The position numbers and the translations under genes are program-made. Positions 43,886 through 56,245 of a DNA stretch of 64,000 nt are shown piece by piece (within the stretch, counting starts at the first letter, position 1; each line of letters begins with the position of its first letter). The notes below the pieces were generated by a model. The model worked only from the letters and a program-made list of their open reading frames with translations. It was not told where the DNA came from and did no database searches. Origin of the DNA: Antennarius striatus (Eukaryota > Chordata > Actinopteri > Lophiiformes > Antennariidae); the NCBI RefSeq assembly GCF_040054535.1, contig NC_090780.1:14689001-14753000 (forward strand), written 5' to 3'.

Positions 43886-45286
43886 ATGGAAGTGTCAGAG
43901 TGTCAACAACGGTCAGGCAGCATCGCTGTCCGGAGCAGGGAGGGAGGAGAGAAGAGGCAACCTGAATATCGGGTGAGTTTGACACATTGGTTTATAATCC
44001 AACGTAAAAAGTGTCGTTTTGCAATGCACATTTTATTTAATATTCAAGAAAGTCGTTTACACACTACCATTGCATGGATTATGTGGACTGGCTTTTTCCT
44101 TTCTTAGCATTAGCATGCTAACTGTTATGTTAGCTACTGATTTGGCGGACCTACTAGTGTCAACTAACGGGCTGAGACAAGCGACGCTTCGACTAGCATG
44201 TAGCATTAGTTTAGCCGTGTTGTGACTTGTAGCCACACTGTCATACAGGCTTTTCGAGGTGTGGCCATGTGTTTACTTTCAGTAACTGGCGATCTACGGT
44301 GATTTCGTCACGTTTGTTGTGATGACACGGTTGTCATGTTTTGGATAGAAAATGCTTTGGTACGGTTTCCGATAAGGTTGTGCTATATTGAGGCCTAACT
44401 CTCATCAAGTCACAGCTAAATGATTTCCACTTCACCTGTCTGTATCCTGAAACACCCAGCTATCTTCACAGACGAACGACCTCTGTAATGAAGGAGAAGA
44501 TGTTTTGATGACATGGTAGTGTTGGTTATACGGTGTATGGCTGTCGTACTGCTGCCTCATCGATCCCGTTTAACGCTTCTCACCAGTGATCCTTGTCCGT
44601 AGCAAATGCCCCCAGCAGGCCGTGGGTCTTCGGCCTGCTTACCTCTTAACGAGTTGTCACCAGGGATTGTACCATCATGATTGTTCTACGTTACACTAAA
44701 CAGATAAGGACATTAAATTACTGGGGCTGTTCTCCCTCTGCCAACAGGTGCATGATATGTCTTGCGGACAGTGATCATTTGAAGCTTACTTGTCAACCCA
44801 ATTGCTTCTCGGTTATCAGCAGGTGTTTACATAAATCTGATAAACTTGTAGCTTGAACATTAGCTCATTGAGGGGTTTTAAATGCACCCTTGAATAAAGC
44901 TCACTTCTCTCTTTACAGAACATTTACCTGAGATGGGGGATGACCGACCTTTTGTCTGCACTGCCCCTGGATGTGGGCAGGTATGATTTCACATTCATTT
45001 ATGAGTAGTCCTGTAAAACAAACCCTGGACTCTTTATTCTGATGACTGTACTTGACTTTAGCTTAACTTTTAGGTAGTTAATGCAAAGAGAAAGAGTGAG
45101 AGAGTCCATCTCACTTAATTTCAAAATCAGTTACTTCCACAAAAATTGTTTGTCAGCATTGCTGTTAGTACACTGTTGTTATACTTTATGTCCATTACAT
45201 TTGTACTTCAGTATATATTTTTTGCCCTTTTTAGAGATTCACAAATGAAGATCATCTATCAGTCCACAAACACAAGCATGAAATGA
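43886..45286 (+). other. predicted overlapping upstream ORF of atf7
   Basis: ATG at 43886 opens 29 codons to the donor at 43973. Joined to the exon at 44919-44980 and then to 45235, the frame runs on to TGA at 45284-45286, 66 codons in all. It passes over the atf7 start (44933) in a different frame. This holds only if transcription starts upstream of 43886 and the first exon ends at 43972. Confidence 0.4.
43976..44918 (+). other. atf7 intron 1
   Basis: No repeat family or RNA gene recognised. The first ~250 bases are still relatively CpG-rich, as expected next to the promoter. Confidence 0.4.
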
Positions 45287-48200
45287 CATTAAAATTTGGT
45301 CCTGCAAGAACAGACTCTGTCATTATTGCAGGTAATCGCTTCATGATTGACATTGGTATTTCATAAATGATTCTGAAGTGAGGAATATCAGAGGAAGAAT
45401 ACTGTAATTAATGATTTATTAACTTATTTGTTTTTGCAGACCAGACCCCTACACCCACACGTTTTCTGAAGAACTGTGAAGAGGTTGGACTTTTCAATGA
45501 GCTGGCCAGTTCCTTTGAGCAGGAGTTTGTGAAAGCACACGAAGATGAGCAGAGGGCGAAACACCCGGTGAGCGAAAGGATGAGTGTACACATGGTATGA
45601 ATGACAAGTCTGTGATTTTTGATTCTGGGCTATATTAACTGATTTTAATTGAATTAATTATGTCCGATCTGATCTAAGGCTGCACCTTTACAAACGCCAT
45701 CTGAAGTTAAAGTTGAGAATGAGGGTCCTTTACAAGTTGATTCTTCCTCTCCTGGAAGTCCAGATTCTTCATCCAGTATGTCGGAAGATGACGATGAGTC
45801 AAACGTGAGCAGCAAGTTTTGATGAATTAAAACAAACATTGCTTTGGTGTCTCATAAATCTGGTTCATAGATGAATATATAAATGGAAAATAAACGGTAT
45901 TTTTAATTTGTCAACAGGACATTGTCACAAAGCCGGTAGCAAGCGCTGCCCCTACTCCAACAATTGTGCGTCCGGGAACTCTTCCCCTTCACCTGAGTAA
46001 TGACCCACTTCACCCGACTCTGCCTTCTCCAACATCTGTCATCACTCAAGCTCCTCCCTCCAACAGGCAGCTTAGGTAAACTGCAGCGTGTTCTTATTGG
46101 CATTCTTTTAGCATCATGAAACTGAATTTGTGCCATGGAAGGTACTCATAATGGTTCGGTTCTTTGTTCATTCACCTTAGATAACAAAAAGGAAATTGTC
46201 AACCCTCTAGCTCTGATTTAGTGGAGTAATTGATTAAAGACTGCTCTTCCCTTAACTCCTTATGCCGTTTACATTCACATAAAGAGATGTATTCTGTAAG
46301 ATCACATTTTATGGTAGATTACTAAAACAAATCTTTGTGTAATGTTGGCAATTGAGTACTAAGAACTAGCAGAAATATAAATGCGATCTTTCGCAGTTCT
46401 AATGAATCGCACTGTCACTATATAATTCTTGGAATGGGAGAAGCTGCTGAGTCAAGTGTGACACCTAGTGGAAATATTCTGTAGTCTGGTTTGGTGGTTT
46501 GAATTAAATTGATGGTTTGAAACACTCATCAACACCTAATTTCTAATTTTCTTAAGTACCACTTTTATCGTTGTAACTTCTCTTTTGTGGGGAGTAGAGA
46601 GGCTAGATGTTTTAGCATGTTGTGATAGAGCTTCCAAAGGGGGAAACAAAACTCAGTCTGAATTTTGTAAACAGACACAGCATGGAAGAGCAGCCATCTA
46701 AAAGTACATTGTTTGTGTAAACAGCTCCCCAACAAGCTCTTTTCCTCTGGTGAGGCACCTCCCCAATGGACAGACAGTCCCTCTCCTACCCAGTCCTGTT
46801 CAGATGACCTCTGTCATATCTGTAAGTCTGTAAAATGATGGGAATATGTTCTGGTACTATTTCAACTATTTCCTCATAATTTTCTAAACATTTTTTCTCT
46901 TTTTGTCTCACTCTCTTTCATCCTCCATCTACCTGTCGTGGAAATTTTTGTGATGTGGAGCTTGCAAGGCCAGTAAACTCAGTGCCCAACATCCCTGGGA
47001 TTCCAGGACCCCCAGTTGGCGGAGTCAGCAGTGGTTCTTCTTCCCCATCTGGATATAACCTGCACTCTGAGACCAAAATGGTAAGAACATTGTAAAAGTA
47101 TTTACGTTTTAAATGTGTTATTTTACATGTGGACAAATTTGCATCCCTGTTTTGAACAGCCCTTTTTTGTAAGCTTATATTGTGTGTCTTTGCAGCGCCT
47201 CAAAGCAGCTCTAACTCATCAGGGCACGGGTGCACAAGATGGTTCTGGTGGGACGGCAGGATCATCTGTTCCTGCTGTCCCCCAGCGGCAGGAACAGAGC
47301 CAACAACCTTCTCAGAACTCTGATGCTCCATCACCTGCCCAACCTCAGGTACTACATCTGCCATATAGTAAATGTATAATCAACCTTACAGAGTGCTGAC
47401 ATGAAACTATACAGATTAAACCCTGAAATATTCCTTCTGTTTTGAACCTCTTCAATTAATCAAGTTTTATTTTCAATTCATTGAGCATATACATAGTATT
47501 CAGCCAGTGTGCTGCAATCCCTGTGGCCCACCAGACCTAAGCAGCTGGAATTTCAGGAAATTTTCTGAACGTTAGTTCATGTGTTGTTGAGGGTTGCCCT
47601 CTCCGTCTATACGTCCCACACATAATAGTTTTGATCTGTCCACACCCCAAAAACAGCTGGAGAGGAATTCAGTGAAATTTCAAACTTGCTTTATTTGGGC
47701 CTTGGATTTTTGCATTCATCATTTTTTTTGTTGAATTGTTTAAGTGTGGCATTACAGTTTCTTAATGATTTTAGTGAATTATTCAGATGGAGCTACACGA
47801 TTTAGCCTTTTGCACGAAATTCAAGTCTGCAGTGTATTGATTGCGGCTGTAAATCATTATTTTCTGTACTGTTAATTTTGAATGGTCACCTTTATAAAAA
47901 GTTCAAGAAAATGTACAGATCTGTTTGCCGTATGTTCTTATGGTGTGTTTTGTTTACTCGAGGATGTGTGGCCCTCCTCCCACCCCCATGGAGTCTGTGT
48001 CTAACTGTCCATGCACACCAGTCGCTTCCTTGAGGTTAATCTGTAGGGCTCTGGAACTGCTTTTCCTGTTCCTCTTTGCAAAAAGGAGCGGATACTAGTC
48101 CTGCTGCTGGGTTAATTCCCTTTTACAGCCCCGTCCAGCTCTTCTAGCATAACAGCTGTTCTCCTGGTATCTCTACTGAGATCTTGAGACTGTGTTCAGA

Positions 48201-49172
48201 AGCACAGCAAACCGTGTGACAACATGTTTGATGTCATTCTGGAGGAATTGGTCAACTTGTGCAATCTGATTGGACCCTGTGTTACACTGTGATGATGTGC
48301 TTTGAGCAATGTGTGAAAGTGTGTGTATATAACTGTAATGCACCTACTTAAATCTTTTTCTACAAAACTCGTGTCTCGACCCCCTCCTCACTCCTCAGGT
48401 CTCCCCTGCTCAGCCAACAGGAGGCCGGCGGCGGCGAGCGACAGAGATGGACCCCGATGAAAGGAGACAGCGCTTTCTGGAGAGAAACCGAGCTGCTGCT
48501 TCCCGCTGCAGACAAAAACGAAAGCTGTGGGTTAATTCTTTAGAGAAGAAAGCGGATGATCTGGCCAACATGAATGTTTCCCTGTCTGTGAGTGTTACCT
48601 GTTCTTGTCAGTCCAGGCTGTGTTGATGATGTAAACATGCTCATGAGAATGAGAATGACTTGTGTATGTTTGCGCAACCCTCAGAATGAAGTCACCCTGT
48701 TGAGGAATGAGGTGGCACAGCTGAAGCAGCTGCTCCTGGCCCACAAAGACTGCCCGGTCACTATAATGCAGAAGAAGGCAGCTTTCTTAGGTAAACATTT
48801 AAGGTCCTGGGTTGTCCGAACGTTCCACACCGTGTCACTTCCTTTTGTTAGGATCCATCTATCATATCATCCATCTAATTTGTTCTTTTTACTCGCTCAC
48901 CTCTCTAAGGGTGAATGTTTCTGTCTCTGTCTCTAGCTGCAGGAGGAGAGGAAACCTCCAGGGATACTCCCACTGAATCCATCAGCTCACCGGCAGCAGT
49001 TATTCAGCACGGTCTGTCACCTCCGGCCCCAGCCCCCAGTCCGGGGGCCACCATCAACGGGTTGAGCGTTCGTGCTGCCGAGGCGGTGGCTATGTCAGTC
49101 TTGGCCGGCATGGGATTAGGCCAGCCAGGAGGGATCGACATGGTGACGCAGTCACAGTCAGCCTCAAGATGA
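44933..49172 (+). CDS. atf7: Cyclic AMP-dependent transcription factor ATF-7
   Basis: Stress-activated nuclear bZIP factor of the ATF2 group, binding CRE sites as homodimer or with Jun. Exons: 44933-44980, 45235-45331, 45440-45567, 45679-45804, 45918-46075, 46725-46821, 46961-47080, 47196-47348, 48399-48587, 48685-48790, 48937-49172; 5' UTR 44919-44932 plus an upstream exon ending 43972. 485 residues (human 483-494). N-terminal C2H2 finger (CTAPGCGQRFTNEDHLSVHKHKH), then the JNK/p38 sites Thr51 and Thr53 (ADQTPTPTRFLKNCEEVG), an acidic serine-rich stretch, a Pro-rich region (TIVRPGTLPLHLS, PNIPGIPGPP), basic region about 330-352 (ERNRAAASRCRQKRKLW) and leucine zipper about 355-390 (NEVTLLRNEVAQLKQLLLAH). 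The exon 46961 acceptor has a weak pyrimidine tract. ATF7 rather than ATF2 from RPVNSVPNIPG and the tail NGLSVRAAEAVA. Confidence 0.95.
47349..48398 (+). other. atf7 intron before the bZIP exons
   Basis: One-kilobase intron with no recognisable element or frame. The donor is the weak GTACTA type and the acceptor tract is strong (ctcctcactcctcag). Confidence 0.5.
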
Positions 49173-52100
49173 TGTGCTGACGCAGGTAGTCAGTATGAAC
49201 TTGAGTGGCATTTGGAGGTTGGACATTTCAGTGTTTGAAAAGAGGGACCTGCCTTTCACCGCCACCCCAGAATAAAGCCGCGTTTCCACCAAACACTTAC
49301 AGTATAGCGTTCTTACAACTCATGCCTTCATGTACCTAAAACCTAGAGCTTTTTTTTTTTGGTAGCTCCTTTCACTTCATCAACAGGGAATCCACAGTTG
49401 TATCTATTAACTGACACACTGTAATGTGTATTACAGTTACTTCCAGATTAATAACTCACTATCAACCTTTTCGTCAGCTCTGCAGACTTGTTCCTTTGCT
49501 TGCAGAGTGGCACACTTCTTGATCATACACATTACACGCCAGGCTGAGCTCCTCTTCTAACAACAGGAACAGAGGAGCCCATCGAATGTTTGGTCTCCTT
49601 TTTGGTATGTGATTGTTTATGTCAACAAAGAAAAGCTTTGTTCGAGAAAAGGCTGCAGGCAGCGAGACAAAAGACTACTGAAAAAAAAAAAGAGAATGTG
49701 GAAAATCCTCAAGTGCAGATGACAAGATGACTGTGTTGAGCTGAAACACTCAGTTGTTGGCAGTGTTGTAAATCAGATCAGCTCTCTTGAAACTTAACTG
49801 AAGTCTAAGGTAAACAGGATGAGAAGAAGTGGTTCTGCCTTTACCATTGACAACTTATACCAGTAAAAGTGCAAAAACTAGTCATTCTTACGTGTAATGA
49901 AATGACATGCTTGGTGGAAACGCAGCTTATGATATTTTCCTCCCCTCACAGCCAGCGATAATCACACAAAAACATGGCACAGTGCCTCCATCATCCCTCC
50001 AGTGCCAGCAGGCTCCCTGTTCAGAGACACTTCGTTTCTCTCTGAATGTAAATATGAATGGCACGTTGGACACACAATCTGCAGGGTTTTGGGTCAGTTT
50101 TGTCCATTTGTGACGGTTATAGCTTGGGATGAATCACATGAATGAAAATGTTGGAATCATGTATCATTTCTTTTCATTTGACTTAAAATGGAACTTCAGT
50201 CCAGCTTTCTCCGACATTCTGGTTTTCATGACGTTGGTCACTTCCCAGGCTGGCAGTTCTACTGGTATTCTTCAATTGCAAGAACGGATATTGATGCCTG
50301 ATAATGGCTCATGACATTGTTTTTTGCTAAGCACTAAAATGCAGTTGGAGAAGAAAACCTGGAAAACATTTGATGTTTACTTTTCAACCTGTCGTTTAGT
50401 TTTCTCTTTGTGTTCCCCTTTTTTAATTTCTTTCCCCTAAAATACAAGTGACTGATTAGTGGGTGAAGTTTATAACAAACCAAATTTTAGATGTGCATAC
50501 AGTTTACCCTGTGAGTATGTGCCTGACTTTCTGCCACCGTTTTAAAGCCATTTGGAATGGTTGTCATTATATTAGTATTCTATGTATCGAACCCTATCGA
50601 CTGCATGGTTTATTCAAGGCTTAAGAATACCACTGTTTGTGCTTTGTCATACTATCACTGTCTATTGATTTGCTTTTTTTCCCTCTGTCCCTTAACATGA
50701 AATGCAGAAATTGTACTTGTTATGTAAGGGATTCCCTCCTAATGTAACAGTTGAAATGGTTAACTTAAGATGCTCTTTTAGTGATAATCAAACATACTCT
50801 GTTTTTATGATTTTAAATCATTTACCCTGGCATTTCATTTGAGGGAAGAGTAGTGCAATATATTTTTCTATTGAATATCTGACATGTCCAGCCACTTTAA
50901 GGGGTTTGGTCTATTTCATTTGAAAGCTAAAGTTATGAGTCGGCTACATAAAATGTGAAGATGAGTATTCTTGAGTGAATGAGATTGAAGATGATGAGAC
51001 TGATGCAAATCGGAAGAGAATTAAAGATGTCCTGATCTTTAATGATTTCCAATGTTTGAAAAGCCGCTTTGTATCATGAAATAGACGTAATATTTGTGCA
51101 AAGTGCTATTTCAAATTTATGTTTCGTAATGCTTTTTATTTTATACTGCATTGTACTTCCAGTATTGTGTTTTTTCTCCCTCTTGTCACTGGTTTTTTAA
51201 AGATGTGTTATTTTTCTCTGTGGGCATGTTCAGCTCCTTTTTTTTATTTGATAATACAACCCAAGTTCCAAAAGAGTTGAGAGGGCTGTGTAACTTTAGG
51301 TGAAAACAACGCGCGTTATTTGCGAATCATTTTTGACCTATATTCTATGGAATGCAGTACAAAGAGAATATATTAAATGTTCAAACTGGCCAAGTTTGTT
51401 TCTTTGTAAAAGTAGGTCTGTTTTTGGAGCATTCAAAAACTTTCCCTGTCATTGATACAGATCCTGAATTACATGAGATAAGTTGCTGGCATGAAATTCA
51501 AATTATATACATTTACAAAAATTACTTATTTTACTTATTTGCTTATTTGATGGGGACAATACGCATAAAGGCACATTCTTGTAAATGTGTTAGCTAAGAG
51601 ACAAATTTTCATCTGTAGTTCTAAAACAGAATATAAAATTATAATTATAAATGTGTCCATCAAATGTATTAAAGTCATATTAATCATTATTTACCACAGA
51701 ACAATGTTAAGTACTCATTAAAGTGTAGTAAAAGGACTAATAAAACACATGTAAAACTAAGTAGTACACAATCATATTGTTTATGTTGAATTTAAAGTCA
51801 CAAAAGATACTTTTTCTCATACCTTTCTGCTGTTTTGCTGAAGCAGAAAAGTCTGACCAAACTAAAACATTCAATCTGTCAAAAAACAAAGACATGCAAA
51901 CAAGTACAAGAGGGCAGACTGACAGTGTCATGATAGGTTCAGGCAGTGGGTATTAAAAAAATACAACAGACACATTATATTATTGTACTAAAATCCTCAG
52001 TTAAACAACATGAAATGTATGCATGGTGGCCTTACAGAGGACAGAGACATTTGTAAATGTACCAGCACCACACTGTACAGAATGCAGTGATGAGTGAGGG

Positions 52101-52252
52101 TCTCTGCATTAATCATAGAGATGAATGATACACTAGATCAAGGCTGTGTAAAGTGGATGTGAGTGAGTGCATGTAGAATACTAATTACAGGCAGCAAGGA
52201 AGGCTCCAAGTTTTTCTCAGCTCTGTAAAACAAGATTTGTTTCTTCAATAAA
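49173..52252 (+). other. atf7 3' UTR (extent uncertain)
   Basis: Non-coding, AT-rich downstream of the atf7 stop. AATAAA signals occur at 49271-49276, 51739-51744 and 52247-52252. The human gene has a long 3' UTR, so one of the distal signals is plausible, but nothing in the sequence decides it. Confidence 0.4.
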
Positions 52253-54664
52253 ACCTAATCTTCATTTGGAATTCTTGACGAGATTTACGGCATATGTCAA
52301 ATTTGCTCTCATGTGTAAAACTTCTAAAATCGTCATTGTTACAAACTTTTTAGAAGATCATGAACTCTCAAAACCAACCTCTGTAGAGTCAATTCTAATG
52401 ACTGGGACAAGTCAGATGCTCTAGCACAGCCACTACTAAAGCAGAAGCATTCATGAAAGTCATCTGCATATGAATATGTTTTTGCTTTAATGTCTTTACC
52501 AAAAACATTCTTAAAGTTTTTAGGACAAATTTAGGAAAATTACAGCAGCAAATTGTCACCTGCTGTTTCGAACGCCCTAGAAAAGTCAATGAATAAGGCA
52601 GCACAATGCTGTTTGTTAATCATTTATCAAAAGACTAACAGCAGTTACAGTACTTTGTCCTTTTCGAAAAGTGGATTGAACAGCGCTTTTATTTCTGTGA
52701 AGAAGTTCAAGTGAAATCTTTCACCATCTAAATATATGGAGGATTTTTTTGTTTTTGTTTAGTTAGTTTTTAGTTTTGTTTTTTTACACAAAAGTCAGAT
52801 ATTGGATACAACTAGGAGCTGGACAATAGCATACTAGTTCTTTGTGGGTTACCACCTCTGAATAATAGGAAAGTATGCAGTTTTCCCAAATGTTGTTTCT
52901 CAAACTATCACATTGTTTTATACATGTCAACTGTTTTGGAAATATGGTTGTACAGTATGTGACTTTATTTTAAGGAAAGATTTTTTTGTGTTTAACAAGT
53001 TAAAACACATAAAAAAATATACTTCTAAGGACTGCGTTGAGGCAAATACTTGTGCATAGCTAATTAATAAAGAGTGGATAAGAAAAGTACAACGGTATGC
53101 TTTCACCTCGCCCTCCTTTGTCCTGATCAGAATCACATCTGAGCTCCAAGACTATTACTGAAAAATCTTGAAAAAATCAATATTTTTAAATCAATAACCA
53201 TAGGTCTACTAATGTATGTGAAATAGGTTGCTAACAGTGATGTACATGCAGCATCTTTCCAAGTCTGTATGCGCTTGGCCAGACCAGATATCTGTTTTCA
53301 GAGGGGGGGAAAAAAATCTGCCCAAATCGAAATCCAAAGTTAGCCAATAGCTCATTAACATAGGATATAACGTTCCACATGATTCTCACAGGTATTGGTG
53401 AAGAAGGAGATTATATTATTACATGTAGTAACAGACTCTGAATGAGTGCTAATGTTTTGCATCTGTATGTGTTTGACTGAGACCTGTAGGATGTAATTCT
53501 GGAGAAAGATCATTACAGATGAAAATGTATACACATACAGCATACAGATATTAATGTTAAGAACATCAGGCCTAAAAGTTGATAAAATAATATTCTAACA
53601 ATATTCTTGTTAATTCTGTATGGCACAACGAATTGTAACATGCCACTTGTTAAGAACAGGCAAAATTATAGTCAAATAAACTTGTTCATCTGTAATTTTC
53701 AATGCCATTTTGTTAACACGGGCCAAAACACTCATAGTGAAGAACATTTCAGTAGAGGAATGGTTTTCATCCTAGTGGTTCAAAGATTTTTCAAAGATGT
53801 TGTAAATACCTCCAGAGCAGTATTAATGGTTGTTAAACCATTTAAAATCAAATATCACAGTGCCTTTTTTTAAGTGGGCGTGAATTCATATATCAAGTCT
53901 CAAACAGCAAATCTGACATATTGTGTTTTACTCAAGCAGTCCCAATTAATTTTAGGCCTATATTGATTTGTTATGCAAGTACCTCTCTGTATGTACTGAA
54001 CCTATATTCTTCACGTAGCACCTTCATAAACCACATTAATGAAATGTGGGCCGGTTTGTCAGAAATTTAAGCAAATTAGTATGTGTTAGGAGAAGTTATA
54101 TGATCCCCCCCAAGTTTTTTCTTTTGCCTGCTTGAGCTCTGTTTAAAGATTTGTGTTATGTATAAACATGACCCCACTGATCTCTAACATTAACTAACAT
54201 TGACTGGGAACAATATTTGCTAGGAAGCTGTAGTAGGATTAATCATCAATCATCTGAGATCATGTCTGTCACTGATGAACTAGAATGGTGAAAAGTGAAT
54301 TTAAATCCTTACTTCTAAGTAATATTTTTAATGTAAATGTTCAGAATGTTTCCCATGCATGCTGAAATACAGTTAAAATTTCTATCTGGCAGTGGTAACA
54401 ACATTGAGCTATGTCAAAAAAACATGAAAAAATAAGCAATCAAGACTAACCGGTAATTCTTTTTTCGGTTAACGGTAGCTCTATGAGCCTGAATTCCAAA
54501 CAGGTGAACATTCATATTCAACACAAACATGAAACATTTAATTTTCTGTGCCGGCCATGGTGTGGAAAATGAAGATGTTGAAGATAGCCTAATCAGGCTC
54601 CAGGACCATGAATGAGGGGCCGATCACGTGAACATGGGAAGCCTAATGCTAACGTTCTGTAAAA
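52253..54664. other. gene-free AT-rich DNA
   Basis: Only short frames of AT-rich composition on both strands. No repeat family recognised up to the element remnant at 54665. Confidence 0.4.
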
Positions 54665-55275
54665 ACGTAACATTAACATCCTATAGATTAAGATTTCACA
54701 TGTCATGTCAAAACAACTCAGTAAATATCAGACTAAGCGAACAATTTGATCTGATATCAGATTTCATCTGACCATTTTTGGCTTTCCTGTGGTGCATCAT
54801 CTGCAGCGTTTCGTCCTTCTTTTATCCACATCTCTGTGAACTTCTGTGCAGGTAACGAACACACAATGTATTTATTTGCATGGAAACGATCATGAACATC
54901 GACTCATGACAATTCAGGTCAGATTGAAAGTTTGCACCAGCAGAGTAGAGAGAGTAGAGTAGGACTTTATTGATCCCTTCAGGAGGTTCTGTCAGGGAAA
55001 TTAATTTAATTAATTAAAAGCAGTCAACTATAGGGTACTTTTGAGAAAACTCTTTGAATTTTCTTCATTTTTCATTATTGTTTTAATAGAATTTTTTTTA
55101 TTAAATTAAAAATGTATTAAATTTTAATTATTATTATTATTATTATTATTATTAATTTAAAAAAGTTTTTTTCATTTTCATTAACTTTTTAATTAAAAAA
55201 AAACTCTGTGACAACCTGCCTGCTATTTCATATATATATTTTAAATTATTGACAGGGTTGTCCCCCGAGCTTAAA
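54665..55275. mobile_element. second copy of the 31786-type DNA element, interrupted
   Basis: 'catcctatagattaagattt', 'caaaacaactcagtaaatatcagactaag', 'catcatctgcagcgttt' and 'tttatccac' follow the same order as at about 31915-32070. 'caacctgcctgctattt' near 55212 continues the match to 32220-32270. Between them sits a LINE 3' end (54945-55010) plus AT-rich filler. Both terminal repeats are lost. Confidence 0.65.
54945..55010 (-). mobile_element. L2/Rex1-like LINE 3'-end fragment
   Basis: 'gagtagagtaggactttattgatccc' and 'aggttctgtcagggaaattaattt' match the 3' end of the minus-strand LINE at 3279. Only about 65 bases remain, inserted in the DNA-element copy. Confidence 0.75.
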
Positions 55276-55419
55276 ATTCCTTCAGCAGAGGTAGAGATGT
55301 AAAAACAAATCGCACCTGCTCGTATGTCGTTCATATGTAGCACAACTCCCTTTCTGTGACTGGACTAGCGGGGGCCTGCGCCCCAGCAGAGCTTTATTTC
55401 TAGCAGCGGCCCTGTGTGG

Positions 55420-55688
55420 GATGTGGGAACAACAGCAGAGGGAGCCGAGAGTCTTCCTCACGCTCCATCCTGTCACAGCGATTACCGTCAGCCCACGTCA
55501 CGTGATCGTCAGACTCCTCCGGCCACTTTTTCCATCTAACACGGTCATGGCGGAGTCGGAAAGTCGCGGTGATGGAGTAAACACCACCATCAGCACGTCG
55601 TGATTGTGATTCCTATCTTCATGCTGGACCGTCCCCACTGCCACCCGAGACATCACGAACACCCAGCAGGCGGCTCCGCTCCACAACC
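55420..55688 (+). promoter_or_regulatory. dip2b CpG-rich promoter and 5' UTR
   Basis: A sharp rise in CpG content after kilobases of AT-rich DNA. It contains an E-box of CLEAR type (GTCACGTGAT, 55497-55506) and CATGGCGGAG at 55546. Two upstream ATGs occur: one opens an 18-codon uORF at 55547-55603, the other (55621) overlaps the main start in another frame. TSS not determined. Confidence 0.6.
55547..55603 (+). other. short upstream ORF in dip2b leader
   Basis: ATGG context, 18 codons, TGA at 55601-55603, 85 bases before the main ATG. Functional only if included in the mRNA. Confidence 0.35.
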
Positions 55689-55773
55689 ATGGCCGACCGC
55701 GGCGTCGATCCGTCGGCTCTGCCTAAAGAGGTCAGGGACCAGCTGGCGGAGTTGGATCTGGAGCTCTCCGAAG
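55689..55773 (+). CDS. dip2b: Disco-interacting protein 2 homolog B, first coding exon
   Basis: ATG in strong context (ACAACCATGG) opens 28 codons plus one base to a consensus donor (GAAG/GTAAGC). The peptide MADRGVDPSALPKEVRDQLA continues ELDLELSE, the conserved DIP2 N-terminus that leads into the DMAP1-binding domain. DIP2 proteins (about 1570 residues) carry two adenylate-forming domains; DIP2B is the paralogue next to LARP4 on human 12q13, which is why I choose B over A or C. The expected next exon (GDITQKGYEKK type) was not found, so the first intron exceeds 8.2 kb and the rest lies beyond the window. Confidence 0.85.
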
Positions 55774-56189
55774 GTAAGCCGTTCCCACGGGGGCCTTAAC
55801 GGCGTGGGCCGCCGCGGTAGTGGACGGGAATGTTAGTGAAGTCCTTTTAGCTTGTTTTGATGGAATGAGCCACGCAGTCCAGTCCCGTGTCAGCTGGGGG
55901 AGACGAGGCTGCTGCAGTGGATCCACTCACGACGACATCCACTCATCTAATCACTCTGACCCGCTTCTCCGTAGCTGTCATTTCTCCGTGTAGTGTGGTC
56001 ACTTGTTCTTCACACACACACACACACTGACTGTGACTGATGCTGTAAGGGAAATATCTTTTCTTTACTAATTTGTCATGTTTTTATTCTCTCGTGGGGA
56101 TCCACAGCATCTACCATTCACTGCATGCATATCCTTCACACAGCTGCATGCAGAAACCATATACACTTCTGTGGAAGAAATTGGGTCAT

Positions 56190-56245
56190 GCGTGTGTGTG
56201 TGCGTGTGTGTGTGCGTGCGTGCGTGTGTGTGTGTGTGTGTGTGT
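56190..56245 (+). repeat. imperfect (GT)n/(GC) microsatellite
   Basis: GT units interrupted by GC steps, alternating purine-pyrimidine throughout. Confidence 0.9.
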
